The notes: a model not told the origin generated them from the sequence alone. A stretch of DNA of 64,000 nt from Acanthornis magna (GCA_036785705.1 JAWUZG010000007.1:186001-250000), one strand, 5' to 3'. Positions 14,461-29,297 are shown, numbered from the stretch's first letter. A program made the numbers and translations.

Positions 14461-17400
14461 TGGGCCTTGTTTCTCGTTTACCTCAGCACTGCGCAGGGAA
14501 GTCTGATGGAGCTGTGAGCAGGAAAGAAGGATTGCTGATTTTTTCAATTGAAGCTGTGGGAGTAACAGTTATTGCAGAAAATGTGTAGTGTGTCATGAAT
14601 TAGATATGCATATGCTTCTGTTAAATGTGCTTATCTGGGTTTGCTTTTTTATTTTTGGCTTTTTATAAAGATCAGTATCTCCAAAGCTTATATTCCAGGC
14701 AACTCACTGTATGATGCAGCAATTATATCCAATTTAGTGTGTAACTGAAAAAAATATGAGTCACTATTAAATTGTCTTTCTGAAACTGGATTATTTTTGG
14801 GGTTTAGCATGGAAATTACAAGGATGGTAGCAATAAGACTGAGTAACAGATGCTTGTGCAGCCTGACTAGTTCAACTGAAATAGATTTAAAAATAGAGGC
14901 ACTGAAAAAAAATAAAACTCTTTAAGAGATATTATTTGGAAAACTTCATTAGCAATGACCTCTCTGGTATGTACATATTTCCTTGAAACATTAAAAGAAT
15001 AAAATAAAATACTGAGTGAAGGTTAAAATGCAATTTCTTAATTAACTGGTGTTAAATTCAAAACTGCTATTTAATGTCATGTAAGTTAACTGATATCTAG
15101 TATAGTCAGGGAACAGCTGTGGGTGGAAGGCCCTTTTCTTCCAATGCTCAGTAGCCAAATTTTAAAGATTCAAATGCAATATTGTTAAGTGCAGGCAAAA
15201 CTGATTCTGATGTGTGTGGTCATACTCGGTTTACTCAGTGTGAAGGACATTGTTCAGCTATTGCTTGACCAAACAAATCACTTTGCTAGTTCAGGACTTC
15301 AGTAAGGAAAATGGGCCTGAGCTATATAAAATTTTGTGTTATTGTGTTTCTCTGTGGTGTTTGTATTTGTATGAAATCATGTAGTACTTTGAAGTGTCTT
15401 AATAAATAATTATATTATCTTTCCTAAGCTCTAATTCTAAACTTGGTAGAAGAGAGCATTTAGAGTGTTGTGGACTTATTTATAGTGAGCAATTAGGGGC
15501 CTTGAGCCCTGTTGCTTTCTTAGTAATTATGTGTGGCCACTGAGTTCCTGGGCAAAACATCCTTATGAAATTCTCATTGATGGGAAGAGCTGTGGTTTTA
15601 TTTTCAGCATGGTGTGAATGAATTTAGCTGCATGACTCCCATTAATGTAAATAAGTGTTGTGCATCTAAATGTGCATTGCACTGAAAATTTGCCTCTTGG
15701 TGTGCTTAGAATAGAACAGGATGCATTTGAAATCATCCTTCCTTGAAATAACCTGAAAATCTAGTGAATGTGGGGGTAGTGGGAAGGCATTCAGAACTAC
15801 TAATCAAAAAAAGAACTGGAAGGAACCACAGGGGGAAAAAAAGAAAAAAATAACAAAGAGATACAAAGCAGATCAAACAGCTGTAAAGTCAAACAGAACA
15901 TGTTGGGAGCAAACAAGGATGTTGAAAGCTTAACAAACCAGACTACAGAGGAATCACAAAACTGCATTTAATTCAGGGCACTATTAAACTGAAGCATTGG
16001 GCATCAAATCACATCCTAAAACCCAGAAATCTTTTCTGATGATGTCTCTGACTCTCAGACTTTTGTAGACGCTGGTAGTTGTGAGTCATGGTGTGTAGAA
16101 ATTCACAGAGGTACTGCTATTCTTTCACCCCGAAGTAAATCTGAGGACATCAGATTGATCCTCTTGACTTTTCATGTCGGGCAGTCTAAATTCACACCTT
16201 TTTATTTTTACTTGACACAGAGATCAGCAGTTTGACTATGCCATCCTGTTGGAATGCTCACAACTGATGCTTTATACAAGCTTGCAGCACAGGCTTGCAA
16301 TAACCTGATCTCTCGGTAAACTGACATGTCTGATCTCTGTGACCTGTGGGGAAAGAGATGAAGAACGAGGAAAGCATATAATCTTTATTTCCTTACATTT
16401 GCAGAGTGGGGTGATGTTGTTGATAGTAAGCCCAAGATGGAACTGCAGATTCTATAGCGTGGGCCAGGCTTCGACCTGGCAGAACCGAACAGCAGAAAGG
16501 CTGCCAGTTATAAATGAAAAGCAATATTGCCAGGAAGTTTATGGGAACAATTTTCTCAGCTAGGTTCACCTTTATAAAAGTCAACTATTTGACTAATTTT
16601 CTGTGAGAAACTGTGTATGTAAGATTATAGTCAGTATGGCTTGATGGATAAAACCCCTCTCTCATTAAGTTTTGATATCTAGTATTCCAATAAAAGAGTG
16701 CTTGATTTTGTTGAACATGCTGAAATATTCCTAAAGAAATAAATTTCTAAGTAAGTGATGAATTACTGCATGCTCCTGTGGTATTTATTGTGTTGCTGCT
16801 AATCAAAGCTGCTCTGTAACAATCTTAGTGCTACTGTGGGTGTTCAGTATCGCTGTAGTGCTGCCCCACATTCTGTTTAGTGCTTTCTTTACAATAAAAA
16901 AACAATGTTCTTGGTGAGCTGTATGAGTTTGAATTAATCTATTTGACATTTTCAGTTTGCAACCCAAGAAAACTGCCTCGGGATCTCATTAAGAAGTTGT
17001 GGAAATTGCTTTGTCATGTGTCTATTGTTTCTGTCAGACAATTGCTAATACAATTTTGACTCTTCCCCTCTAGATCTATTCTTCCTCTTCATTCCTCCCT
17101 TGTCATTTGTGTACTTGCATTTAGAGATGAGTGAAGCTTCTGTGAGGGAAAGAGATATCTCATAATTAAAAAACAACCTCACACCTTTGTGGTTTACAAG
17201 GGAGAGTAAGTACTCCAAAGAGCAATGACTGTGTTACACTTTCCTTCTGCAGATGTGCTCCAGTGGTGATTTAGCTGCTCACAGCTGGGATGGGGAAAGC
17301 TTTGGCTCTCACTTGCTTCATCTCCATTGTGGCTTTGCTTCAGTGTTTTACCCTAAAGATTATAATATACAGAATCAGTATATCATACTGTGGACAAATT

Positions 17401-17512
17401 TAAATAAAATGCATAAAAAAATGAAAGTGGTACTAAATTATGGAGACTTGAATTTATCCTGGAAAAATATCAGGCTAGAATTTTTGAACATTCCAGGCTT
17501 AGTGAAATTGGA
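14461..17512. other. AT-rich stretch without a recognisable gene
   Basis: No gene or element is recognisable. The reading frames are short and on both strands. An A-rich patch near 15,838-15,860 is low complexity only. Confidence 0.55.
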
Positions 17513-17576
17513 TTTTTTTTTTTTTTTTTTGTCTATTTCTTAAGAATCTTATGCCTTTCTTTTTTTTTTTTTTTTT
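17513..17576. repeat. Paired T-tracts (T18 and T17)
   Basis: Two long T runs (17,513-17,530 and 17,560-17,576) are separated by about 29 bp of ordinary sequence. They may be a decayed poly(A) tail of a minus-strand retroposon, but no body of such an element is recognisable beside them. Confidence 0.85.
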
Positions 17577-17928
17577 AGTCTGGAAAATAAGCAATCGTTT
17601 TCCTGTCTTGTCTCTGTGAGTTCAACATAAGATTTCTCTGAAAAATGTAATCTATCCATTATACCCCCTATTGTTCAATGCATCTATATAAGGGATTAAA
17701 TTTCCTCCTGACAAAACCCAGTAATTATTTTATATACTGAAGCATGTAGATTGATTTCCCTTTTAGCTTTATTCTGACTTAGTCTAACTATATATACTAT
17801 TTTTATTCATAAATGTTAGATCATTTTTGTATCTTACTACTTTCAGTAATGTCTGCCAGTATCAAGCACCACAAATTAATTATATAGTATATTGTCATAA
17901 CCCACAATTTATGCATTTTAAAAGTGCA

Positions 17929-18198
17929 TGGTTTAATCCCAGCTAGCAACTAAATTCAATGCAGCTGCTCCCATTCCTCTCTCCTCCAGCCCTACTCAGA
18001 TGAGGAGGAGAATCAGAAAAAGATATAGCCTGGGGGTTGAAATAAGAACAGCTTAATAACTGAAGTAGAGTAAAATATTGTAATAATAGCAACAATAAAA
18101 ATAATAAAGGAAAAAAGAGAATAGAATAAACCTCAAGAGAAAAAAGTGATGCACAATAGTTTTTCACCACCCACTGACTGATGCTCAGCCTGTCCCCA
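17929..18198 (-). mobile_element. ERVL-like LTR, 3' portion only
   Basis: On the minus strand the piece runs from a GGGGACAGGC/GCATC(A/G)GTC block, through a CACTTTTTTCTCTTGAGG block and an ATTATT-rich polyadenylation region, to an end near GGGATTAAACCA. From memory this order matches the 3' half of the LTR of avian ERVL elements, whose usual end is GGGTTAAACCACGACA. The TATA-containing upstream half is absent, so it is truncated. Family naming is from memory; the LTR type is more secure than the exact family. Confidence 0.7.
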
Positions 18199-20339
18199 CA
18201 TATGTTTTGCTTATGACTCCACAATATTTACAAATGCTAAATACTGGCATTTTTCTCTGACATGATAATTGCTCATTGTTCTGTTGCTAAAAAATAGTGG
18301 AATCCAATGAAGGGACAGAAACCTAACCAGCATGAATAGTACATCCTATTCATGCTCAAAGACTACCTACAAATTTAGTTATTTACCCACAGAAAATTCA
18401 GCTATCAGCTATGAATAATAGATACATACATATCAAGAAAATTAAGATAAATTTCACTAATTGTTCTGCATCTTCCAACATGAAAGGTATAGTCAGAATA
18501 CACAGTAATCAAAATCCTAAATACCATTCATTCCAGAAGCTTAAATTTCAGAGCAATTTGATCCAATTGGAATGCTCAGAAAACCACACCTTGTGTCCAG
18601 TAAAAACAATGCAAATTTAATCTATCAAATGCTTACAACAAGCTGTTGATAGATGTATTCCAGACTAATTTATATTAAATACAACAATTTTTGAATGTCA
18701 GTACCTTCAGATATACCCATCAATTCTATACACAAGAAGCTAACTAAAATATTCTGTATGAAATAATTTTTTCAGATGAAGTGTTATTCTGGCAATTTCA
18801 AGACCTTCTTTATCTCTTCTATCAGACTATAGAAGTAAAATCAAATTATCAACCTCAGAATAAAATATATTTGCATAGTTCAGCAACCACATTGGAAGAA
18901 ATGTCAAACTAAACATTTTCAAAGCTAAACACTGCGTTTATATTTGTCAATTGCAATTACTGTGGTTTAAATAAAATCCAGTGCCACTGCAGGCTGAGGA
19001 GAGAGGATAAGGATCCTGTTTTAAGTCCTTTATCCTAGTCAGGTAAATCATACATCCCTTTCATCCATAATAACAGATGATGAAATTCTAAAAAAACTAA
19101 AATATTCATAAATTCTGGTGAAGTACCAAGAAGCCTATAGTATCAGAAAACTGTGGAGCCCATAATGGCATTTGATCTGAAGCTATGATTTTAGACCTGG
19201 TGAAATGAGGCTACTTCCTGAATATCCACAGAGACTGCCAGTGACTAGAAATGGTGGAGCTACTATCAGTAATCTCACTTTCCTACAACTTTCTAAACTT
19301 ATAGGAAATCACGTCTACAAATCATACCTCAATATAAAACTATTTTTCTTATACCCCTGGGGTGAAGACGAATACAGTATTATTATTTTTATTCATATCT
19401 TCACAAGGACCTCATCCATGTCCCTTTTTTTCCAATTAGAGAAACTAAGCCTGTCTTCTTCTTTCCCAGACACAGTGAACAGGCAGAGATTTGACTTTAC
19501 GTGCAAGGCCTCACCTCCTTGGCTATCACAGTGCAGATTGTCCTGTTATTGTAATAGCACAGTGAGCATTCTTGTGTTCTTCCTTCCCCTCCCCATTAAG
19601 GTCTCTGTGCTTCATTTACACAGAGTCTAAAAAGAAGATTTTGGATTTCTTCTATCCATTCTGCTCTCTGAATATGAGAAACACCACATTCAGCTGTCTG
19701 TGGTGTACCAAACAGCCCTTGGAGGTCTGATCTAAACACACACTGCTTGGAATAAAATGCAGTGAGCACCACAGGGCAGTCCTGCACTCCTGCAGCTGTG
19801 CCTGAGGCCATTCTGATTGCTGCAGCCTCCTGCAGACTGAGAGCCTTGAGGCACAACTTCTTGTGTCTCTCCTCGAGTTTTTTACCGACTACAGTAATCC
19901 TAATTTAGCCCTTAATTAGCTAATTGTAGTGGTTATCTCAAAAGGCAAATTGGAATTTAAACACACAGAAATTAGTGTATAGGAGCACACCAGTTTTTTG
20001 GGGTTTTTTTTTTACTGGTGGCTTGTACCAGATGTTATTGAGAAAAGCACCAGAAGACACACAAATTTTGTTCACTAGCATTGAATTCTCTGGAGAATAA
20101 CTACCTTGATTGTTAATTAGTTTTATAGTACACCAAGAAGTTAAATGCTGCTGCTACTGAGATGGATTCAGTGCTGAAATTAAGACCAGACCTTTTCTGT
20201 GATATTTTCATCTCTGGTTCAAACAAAAAAGTAGGAAGTAAAAAGGCAAACAAAATGGGAACTGTTCTTTTCTCTACAAATCTTTATTAAAGCCCAGATA
20301 CTTTCCATGAATTATAAATAAACTACACACGGTTTTTCC
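18199..20339. other. AT-rich stretch without a recognisable gene
   Basis: No supported gene. A 141-codon plus-strand frame at 19,205-19,630 has no recognisable domain and no splice or promoter context. Around 19,890-19,945 there is a dense patch of TAATTAGC/TAATTG words. Confidence 0.5.
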
Positions 20340-21127
20340 TAACTGGAGAAGAGGAGGAGGTGAGACCATGTGAGGGAAACAACATGGAGACACCAAGGTC
20401 AGTGGAGAAGGAGGGGAGGAGGTGCTCCAGGCATGGAGCTGAGATTCCTCTGCTGGCCGTGGTGAGGACCATGGTGGAGCAGCTGTGCCCCTGCAGCCCA
20501 TGGGGTCCAGGGGGTGCAGAGATCCACCCCCAGCCCGTGGGGAGGTGCCCAGGCCAGAGCAGGTGATGCCTGGAGGAGGCTGTGATCCAGTGGGAGACCT
20601 GGTGGAGAGAGAGGGCCCTTGATTCCAGGCTGGAGCAGCCTGTCCTTGGAGCACTGCACCGTGTGGACGAGGAACCCACACCACAGCAATTTTGGGAAGA
20701 GTGCTGCTCGTGAGATTTGGAACCATGTTGGAGAAGTTCAGAGAGAACTGTCTCCCGTGGGAGGAACTCCAAGGCACATCAGGGGAAGGACTTCTCTTCT
20801 GGAGCAGCAGAAGATGTTGGTGATGAACTGACCAAACCCCCACACCCTCTTCCCCGCACTGTTGGTGGGAAGGACGGAGAGCTCGGGGGGCAAAACAGTT
20901 TTTAAGGACTTATTTTGCTTCTCATTATCCTCCTCTGTAATAAAGTAATAAATTCACTTTGTAACTCAAAGGTGAGCCTGTTTTGCCCTTGGTGTTTCCT
21001 CCCCATCCTTATCTCAACTCATGACTGCGTTGTTAATTTTTTCTCTCCTCTGCCCAGCTGTGGCAGGGGAGAGTGAGGGAGTGGCTGTTGTGAGTGCCTG
21101 GCATTTGGGCAGGGTCAAACCACGACA
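20340..21127 (+). mobile_element. ERVL-like LTR / 3' retroviral repeat
   Basis: A GC-rich island sits in AT-rich DNA. It reads through GGAGGAGGTGCTCCAGGCAT, GAACTGACCAAACCCCCAC, two overlapping AATAAA signals (20,939-20,953), CCTTATCTCAACTCATGA and TCTCCTCTGCCCAGCTGTGG, ending GGGTCAAACCACGACA. From memory this order matches the long LTRs of bird ERVL-type elements, ending in the canonical CA at 21,127. I could not place its 5' edge exactly. The open frames within it on both strands are a product of its GC-rich composition. The piece at 32,517-33,065 is related, in opposite orientation. Confidence 0.7.
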
Positions 21128-23087
21128 TTTTTGGTCGGAAGAAAATGCTTGAGAAAGATTATGGCTGAATCAATGGAAGGTACAGACATAATGTAGACTG
21201 TACCAACATACAGAGAAATAACAACGACCAGAAATGCAATCAAGTAAGCTGTAACAATGTCTTTATTTGAACTCTTCAGTTTCTTTGACTTTGAAGGGTA
21301 GTTCTCTGTTGACAATTGAATTTAAAATATGTTGGCATTACTGACAATCTCATTCAGAACTCCTGAAATTCTCATCTACAGAAATTGTCTTTCCTGATGA
21401 AGTTCCCGATGAACTTCTCATGAAGTTTTTCTGCTTTTCCCATCCTCAGATATGACCCAAGTGTCTTGTAAAAACAATCACAGAACAAATATTGACATGT
21501 ACTATGAATAATTTGTTAATTATAGATTAAGGATATTTACATGATTTCTGGACAAAACCAATAATGCCCACAGACCTCCTGAAACATCTTCACTTTTCTA
21601 TACCTCTTTTTAAAGCCATACAGCCTGAATGGTTTTTTTTATGTGTGGATCTTCTGTAGATGAACCACAGTCACAAGGGGTGGGTGCTTGTTTTGTCAAA
21701 TGCTGCTGTTTTCTGGTGTGTGAGAGAACTCCTTCAGTCAAAAACCCCAGTGGTGTCATATCATGCTAAATTCCCCCAAGTCTGCCTAAGGCCTTAATTT
21801 TGAAATGGTATTGTTCCATCAGATTCTTACTCCTTAGCATCACCCATGTAGAGGATTAAATAGTTTAATTATTATTTTAAATTAATTTTCTGTTCCATTA
21901 AGTATCGACATGACACCTTCTAGTCTGTCTGCCAAGGCTAGTGTCTCGGATTTCTGCTTTCTGCAACTGACAAAATGTGTTCCTAAGCATAAATAGCCTT
22001 AGCAACCCAAACCCATGATCAAAGCTACAAAGGCAGAAGGATAAAAAGGATCATACATTCACCAGTTTGCTGTTTTTTTATATTTTCTCGTATTCTACTG
22101 ACAAACCAGATGCTGTTTTTCAGCCCATGAGACTAGAAGATGCATGAAATTTGTGTCTATGAGAGGAATCTATTTTTTATTATCTTCCCTTTCTTCATTC
22201 ATGTTATTTCTTAACTGACTGTTTAAAAATCCCTGATTACTTTTCTGTATTTCTGCCTTTGATGACTCACTATGAAACACAGGGTCCATATATTCATGGG
22301 CAGATGGGAAAGTATTTTTTATGGTATTAGTGGAGTTTTTTCACTCACCAGTTCTCAGATTTGTATAGATTACTTTTAAATTCTTCCTAGATGTGCCTCT
22401 GGATAAAAACATAATACTACACATGAATCTGGAAAAGATTTGTAGAATTATGACCTTACTAATTTTACAATAATGAAACTTACATTTTCCAGTGGAATTC
22501 ATCCTGTGTTTTCTTAAATAGAATACATTAAATACAATTAAATAGATGCACTAAAAACTTTTTTTTTCCAGTGAACATTGACATCATCTCTTTTTGCTAC
22601 AGCTTCATAACTTTTCTTAGTTTGCATGTGTGAAAGCAAATTTTAAAGATCAGTATTCTAGTCATGTGGAATAACCAGTTGGATGTAGCAAACATTTACT
22701 AGAAATTACCTTCCAGTTCAGGGACATCATGGGGTCTATTTATCAGTAAATGTTATGTAAGTCCTCAAAATGAGACTAAAATCTTGCAAATGTTTTGTGC
22801 ATGAGGGTGAATTTCTGCATTTTGAATGTATATCTGAAACTAATGCCTCTTTTCACCATGTTATGAGGACACGAGGATTCAAGCTTCAATCTACCAAATA
22901 TATCCATAAGCCTTCCCCAGATTTGTGGAGTGCTATGAATGATTAAGGACCAAAAATTTGTGGTAGTTGATCATTTTGATTAATGCATTTGAGCATTCTG
23001 TCTGGTGAGAAAGAGTGGAGTGTCTCCTTAGGGTGCAACAAAGAGTCCTGACCTTTGCAAGCACAGAACTAACACTGACATCAGCAC

Positions 23088-23088
<1 letters not shown>
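21128..23088. other. AT-rich stretch without a recognisable gene
   Basis: No gene, RNA or element is recognisable. Confidence 0.55.

Positions 23089-23131
<43 letters not shown>
23089..23131. repeat. A43 homopolymer
   Basis: An uninterrupted run of 43 A follows TCAGCACC. A pure A-run of this length suggests a young retroposed tail on the plus strand or extreme slippage; no recognisable retroposon lies upstream. Its exact length is also the kind of thing sequencing gets wrong. Confidence 0.9.
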
Positions 23132-23133
<2 letters not shown>

Positions 23134-26100
23134 AGCCTGTCTGAAGTCACTGACTAGTGTCAGTTCCAGAAGGCAAATTACAATGAAACACGATACACAG
23201 AAGAATTAAAGTAGCTGTTAATTTTAGCTGCCTACAAGTTTTAGTTATGCGAAAGAACTTAATGAACTTCAGTAAAATTACAGGGTAGAAGAGAACAGCT
23301 GTCCTCCTAGTCTGGTGGGATTCAGAATGAAATTTTTATAATGTTAGAGTACAACATCAGGGAATTTTAAGCAGAAAAGAAGGCTAAAAGAAGTGAGGGC
23401 TATACGGTGATTAGTACCTTCTTGGATACTATCAATGTTTTGTCACAGGGTAGCAGGAAACACTAAAAGGATATGCTGTCAACATATAAGCCCAAATCTC
23501 ACTTGTGATAGACTTTATTCCACATTTTCACTTTCAATCAAAAGACAGTGAAATGGTTCAGCCTCTGGAGAGAAAACAGAGTAAGTCTCAAAGCTGTTCT
23601 GTCTTCCAGTGACTGATAACAGCTCAGTGAAATAAGTCTTTGCTTGTCCCAATAAATAGGCTGTCCAGACTGGGGAAGTGATTGGCACACATTTGTCTGG
23701 GAACAGAATTATAAGCATGTGAAAGGCTTCTTCCACATTCACAGTGAGAGAGCAGAAATCATTCTGCAGAAATACCTCTGCTACTTACAGGTTTATATTG
23801 TTTTCCTGACAGACCTCAACAACACTTTCATCTGAAAGAGAGAGAAAATTCATACTGAGAAGCAGACTGAGAGTAAAGCTATCAGAGAGGGCCTTCCAAC
23901 AGCCAGTTCAGACAAAGAGTGTAATATTAACTATTTAGGAAGGGAATTATTCTACTACAATCTAGCCATAAAAACACTGTTAGAAAGTGGTTGTAGAAAA
24001 GATAAGCTGGGACATGTGAAATTGACAGTTTAATATTTGTGATTTTGGCTATGAAAGATGCAATCTGTTACAAATACTTTCAGGCTGCAATCTGCAGAAG
24101 TCGTTCAATCAACACTTTTCAGAAGGTTTCACTAGCATGAGCATCACAAAATGTTTCAGTTATTAAAACCTAAACAAAAAACGTGAAAGGTTAAATCTGG
24201 GCATTTCAGATAGATTAATGGTGCAGCTGACATGCTGGTCTTTGTCAGTGACCTGAAACCCATGGTAGCCCAAGAGCTGAAATTAGGTGTTCAAAGTGTG
24301 ATCACCTTTGAGATTGAAGTGTGTGGTGTGAATGTCACTTAAAGTCTGCATCTATGCTGATTACAGTATTTTGTCTGTCCTTGTAGCAGCATTGGCTGCA
24401 CTGTTAAGGAAAGGACAATCCATATTTTTTGTGTAAATGAAGGTCATTGCAAAACATTGTCAGAAATATATGTAAGACATGTAGAGCACAAAGATTTTGG
24501 GGCATTTCCACACTGCATGCCCTTGCAATTTTTACTTTTATTGCTGGGAAGGCTGGCAGAAAGACAGAGCCAGGAGAGCACTGCAACAAGGAAACATTGG
24601 ATGTAGATTGCAAATTTGTCCTTGACCCAGCCTCGGTGTAAGCTGACCTGAAGGCTTAGGCAAGGAATCCAAACATACTGGACAGGTACTCTTCCAGTGT
24701 ACAATTTTATAATAACAATTAAAGAAAAAAACCAAAACCCCAAAAATTTAAATTATATTTTTGAGTCTCTGATGCTAACTTTAAAAATATGCAATTTTGT
24801 TTCTTTTTAAGAATCAGAACCAAAGAGTACTACTGACTTACAGAAAATATGTTGATTAAAAAAAAAACAAACCATACAAAAATCTCTGGCAAGGTAGCTG
24901 CAGGAGCTCACAGTAAAATTCTTTAAACTGGAAAAGGTTTACTTCATCCCCAGGTTTCCTCACTCAAAATCATAGCAGTCTTTGAATCAAAATTTCATTC
25001 TTCAAGCCTAGGATGAAACTGGGAGTCAAGCAGCTACTGCTAACTGGATGTTGCTGGGAGATTCAGCTTGTACTGCACAAAGATTTGAAACCAAAAAGCA
25101 ACAAAATAGAGAACCCATAAAAACTTTTAATAATTTGATAGCCTTGTAAATGCTTTCTATAGAAATTAACTTTTAGGACTTTTTAGGAGCATTTATTTTC
25201 TCATAACAAGGGTGAATTGATTATTGAATGGTCGAATGCACACAGTGCATATTGATCTGTTCATGTGTAGCAGCTTTCTCCCAGCAGGCACCTTGCTGCC
25301 TATTTTAAATAGGATTACTACTCATTAAATTACAATGACCTGGAGCAATGGTCAACAAAGCTGAAATTGCCTCAGTTCATCACGTTTTGGTTCACTGCCA
25401 TTAAATTTCAGTGGCTGTGTTTCCCTAGAGTAAATAGACCTGAAGAACATACATGGTTGAGTGCTTCAACTTCTTGCATTTAATCAAGTAAACCTAAAAA
25501 ATTCATACCTATATTTGGAAGTTAAGGAAGTGTAAGGAATTCTTTGTTTTAGTTTTAAGGAATTTTAATACTTGTTTTAGATTAAAACATAACAATCTTC
25601 GGCTGATGTGATACACAGCCATACCTGCTACAGTGGCTTTTCTACACAGGGGACTTTATTTTGATTTAAAGAACTGTTGTTCTGGCAGTTAAATCAGGCC
25701 AGGAACTTCATCTAGACTGTCTGGCCACATTTGTGTCTCTTAATTTTAGACATGAACACAGAAAAGGGACATAGAAGTCCCCTTAATTACATAGGCACTT
25801 GACCAAACAATACATTGTAGTTTTCTTCACTGAGTGACAGAACTGAAAGCTGCCATGTACTGTTTTCCAATTAATCCAGAATAAAAATATCTCTGAATGT
25901 TTCAGGAATAAAATGATTGCCTAATTTTTTGGATATGTTAAAGACAGACAGAAAGTGGAAGCTATTTGCAAAGACAGCGGCACATTCACCCTTCGTACCA
26001 GGAAGAGATTGGGATGAAACCTGGGGAAGACAAGAACCAAATTCTCTTTCAAACTGAGCTGAGAAAGAATCTCAATCTTGAAAAACATCCTAAAGCTAAA

Positions 26101-29100
26101 ATAAAGAGAAGTATTAGAAAAAAAATCTCACATAGGGTGTATTGATGTTCCGTGTATCGTACTACAGTTGATACTGTACTACATAATTATCTTTCTGGTA
26201 AAAGTAGGTTTTATCAATATTTAAACTATTTATCTACTCTCACATGAAGTCTTAAAGTTGAGGTTTCTTTAGCTGGGGTCAAAAGAAACAAAGAAAGAAT
26301 TTTATATGTAATGACACCTCTTGTAGTAGATAGGACCTCTTCCATGGAAGGACATTACACTCCATGCTGCCATTAACCTTTTGTCTGCGATTTGCTAACC
26401 ACTACTGTAGCATTATCCATGTGGCTTCTGTGATTATGTTTCTAAAGCTGCTTTGAAACACAAGGTGAAGCAATAGTGAAGATTTCTCAGTTTTAGTGAA
26501 ACTACTTTAAATTTACCTGAACACATTTCAAGGCGGTTTTACTGTGTGTGAGAGAGTTCAGTGACATACACCAGAAGAATATGTGATGATTGCAGGGTGA
26601 ACATCAGTCTCCTTGCAGACACATTTTCACCTGCTCATGTGGAATGCACCTGTGCCTTGTTGGCAGTACCTTTGGCATTTTGCTCTCTCAACAGATGAAG
26701 TGTGTTTTTGTCTGTTTGTCCTTTTAGATTATACTGGGTGTTTCCTAACGTGCTCCTTCAAATTTTACACTTCAAAATTGCTGTGGTTTTCACTGTCATA
26801 ATTTAGCTTGACTACTCCAAACCCATATGTCATGGATGATGCAGACATAATGCCATTAGTTGCATCTAACAAAAAGGTTTGTGGAGAGTGAAATGATTTG
26901 TGCAGTGAGACTGAATTCGAGCTAATTACCTACTGTTACTAGCAGTCAATAGTACAGTTTGCAAAAACAAGAGGGGAGTCCACATCATTTCCAATCTGCA
27001 TTGCATATATTCCAGGGGTGGGGAGGGAGAGCTACTAAATGATGCACAGCAGTATCCCATAGCAGATGATGTTTTGGTTTTCATTTTTAATTCTGCTTTG
27101 TTACTTAACTTGAAAGCTTCATTTTCAATGGATATTCCAAACAGTCGTTTAAAGCTCTGATTTTAAAAATAGCAATCAGTTAATGTAATTTCACCTCCTG
27201 TGTACTTACTGTCTGTTTTCTACTTTTGTAGAGTCTTTTCTGTTAGCTAGAGTGAAGCCTGACATTTGTTCTCCATGCAGGCTCTGAGTATGTGGCTTCG
27301 TCTGCCCTACTGCATCCTAATTTTTCAGCAGCAATATTGTATCATTTAAAAATAAGTAATTGGACCTAAGTGTAGAAGTTTGAGATTTACAGTTGAAAAC
27401 CACTCAGTGCAAAGTAATAAGTTAGTGCACATATGCATTTAAATTAACAGAAGAATAAAGATGTAAAGTGACTGCTTAAGTGGGTAAATATATTCATGCA
27501 AGTACAAAATCTTTATACTCATGAGGCAGATAATTTCCAGTTGAAGTTGATTATCTATTTACATATTCATATATGCCACAAAGGTACAAATTTTTGCAGT
27601 AACAAAAAGAAGATGGGAGAAAATTATAAACACTTATAACTATGCCTTAAAATAAAACCTTACTGCTTTTGGCTTTTAATTTCATTGGAGGATGCCCCCA
27701 TCTAGCTAAGGGAATTCACCTTTGGGGAGGCAAATGTGGGATTAAACATTTTGGTCTATAGAATGTATGTACATCCTGTCAAAATTCAACTCCTCAGATG
27801 TTATGGTTATACCTAGGCCTGTCTTTTAAAAGTTGGCCAAAAGAATAAATAATAGTGTTGGGGCCCTTTTGCATAACCTCTGCAATTTGGTCATCATATA
27901 AGAAGTTGCCATCTTCGGTCGCTTTCTCTCTTCTAACGAGAAATTCATCCTTTGATATTTAAAGTTCCCATAAGTGTCACAACCCAAAACTATTTGAAAG
28001 TCTGTCAGTGTCCGCAGGATTTTTAAAGTTCTTTGATTGAATAGGGATAGGCACCTTCTTTTAAAACAGTTTACTTATAGTGGATGAAGACATTCTGACA
28101 TTGGAAAATTTAAGATCTAGGAAACTCTGGCCTCCACATTTTCTTGTGTGATAGTTGTTTAGGCACATTAGTTTTCAATGTATTGACTCAATTGTTTTGG
28201 TATCCTAGACAAAGTGTTTGCAATTTTGGATTTAATTTTGGGACACCTGATGTCCTATGCACTGTAAAGAGGGTGAGAAAACTTAATACATTGTCATGGA
28301 TTTTGCTTTGAGCCTGAAGGCTTCCAAGTTAGAAGTTATGGAACTTGTGCTAAAGGTGTGTAGGTCATTCCTTGAACCTAACGTGAACTACTTTTCATCA
28401 TGTTGAAATTACTGCTGTGACAACAATTGATCTGTACCAGTATCTTGCAAAGCATAGTAGCGCAAAGATTTAGCATTAAATGAAAGAATTCCACTAAAAC
28501 CTTGTAAACATGCTGGTAAGGAGGCTGCATTGGGAGTATGTGCTGCCAGTTATTTCAGAAGTACTATTTATATCTTCCTTTTGTTTGTAAAATGACACTA
28601 AGCTGAAGGGACTTTTGCTGCTTCCAATACTGATTTCTGAGATGCCTCTCACATTATTTTTTTGAGGGTGGCTAACATACGATTTCTCAGGTTTCAGCTG
28701 GAGTGAAACCCTGCAGCAGGGGTGGTAAATCAAATCTGTGACTTGCCCCCTTCATTTCTGACCATTTGGTGACACACTGATTCTGAGTTTTGCTGCTGTC
28801 TGTAAGTTCCTTTCTCCATTACACCTTGGTGGATTTCTTTTGCCTGAGGATGGGTAGATGCTGCACAGCTTGTTGGTTTAACTAAAGAGAGTTTCTAGGG
28901 CCCACTGGCACCCTCTCTCATCCTGGAAAGGATGTTTTTGCTCATGTTTTGGACTTAGAGTGACTGTTTTCGTATTTAACACAGATTTTGAGAAACTGAG
29001 ATCAGATGCTCTGTATTACAGAGGTAATGCCTCGACACATCTCTCCACATAAATATTACACAGCAGCGTGCATTGTGCCCCGTTAGCACAGTGATTACTG

Positions 29101-29297
29101 AATGATGGCAGCTTCTCAGTGCTCTTAAACAGTTTAGTGGATGACATTACATTTCACTTTCTTCTTTCCCTCTGAGTCCCACTATGCTGGATGAGATTTT
29201 ATTTTATTATAGATTTGGTTTTTTATTGCAAAAAACATATGTGTTGAAATGGAAACATTCAAAAGATAATCCCTAGTTCTGATGCCTCTTCTATCTC
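23132..29297. other. AT-rich stretch without a recognisable gene
   Basis: No supported gene or mobile element. The small frames on both strands (for example near 24,444-24,743) overlap one another and show no domain. Confidence 0.55.

Noticed and set aside
20274..20843. 189-codon minus-strand frame
   Set aside because: It lies antisense to an ERVL-like LTR with AATAAA signals and ends in the adjoining AT-rich DNA.
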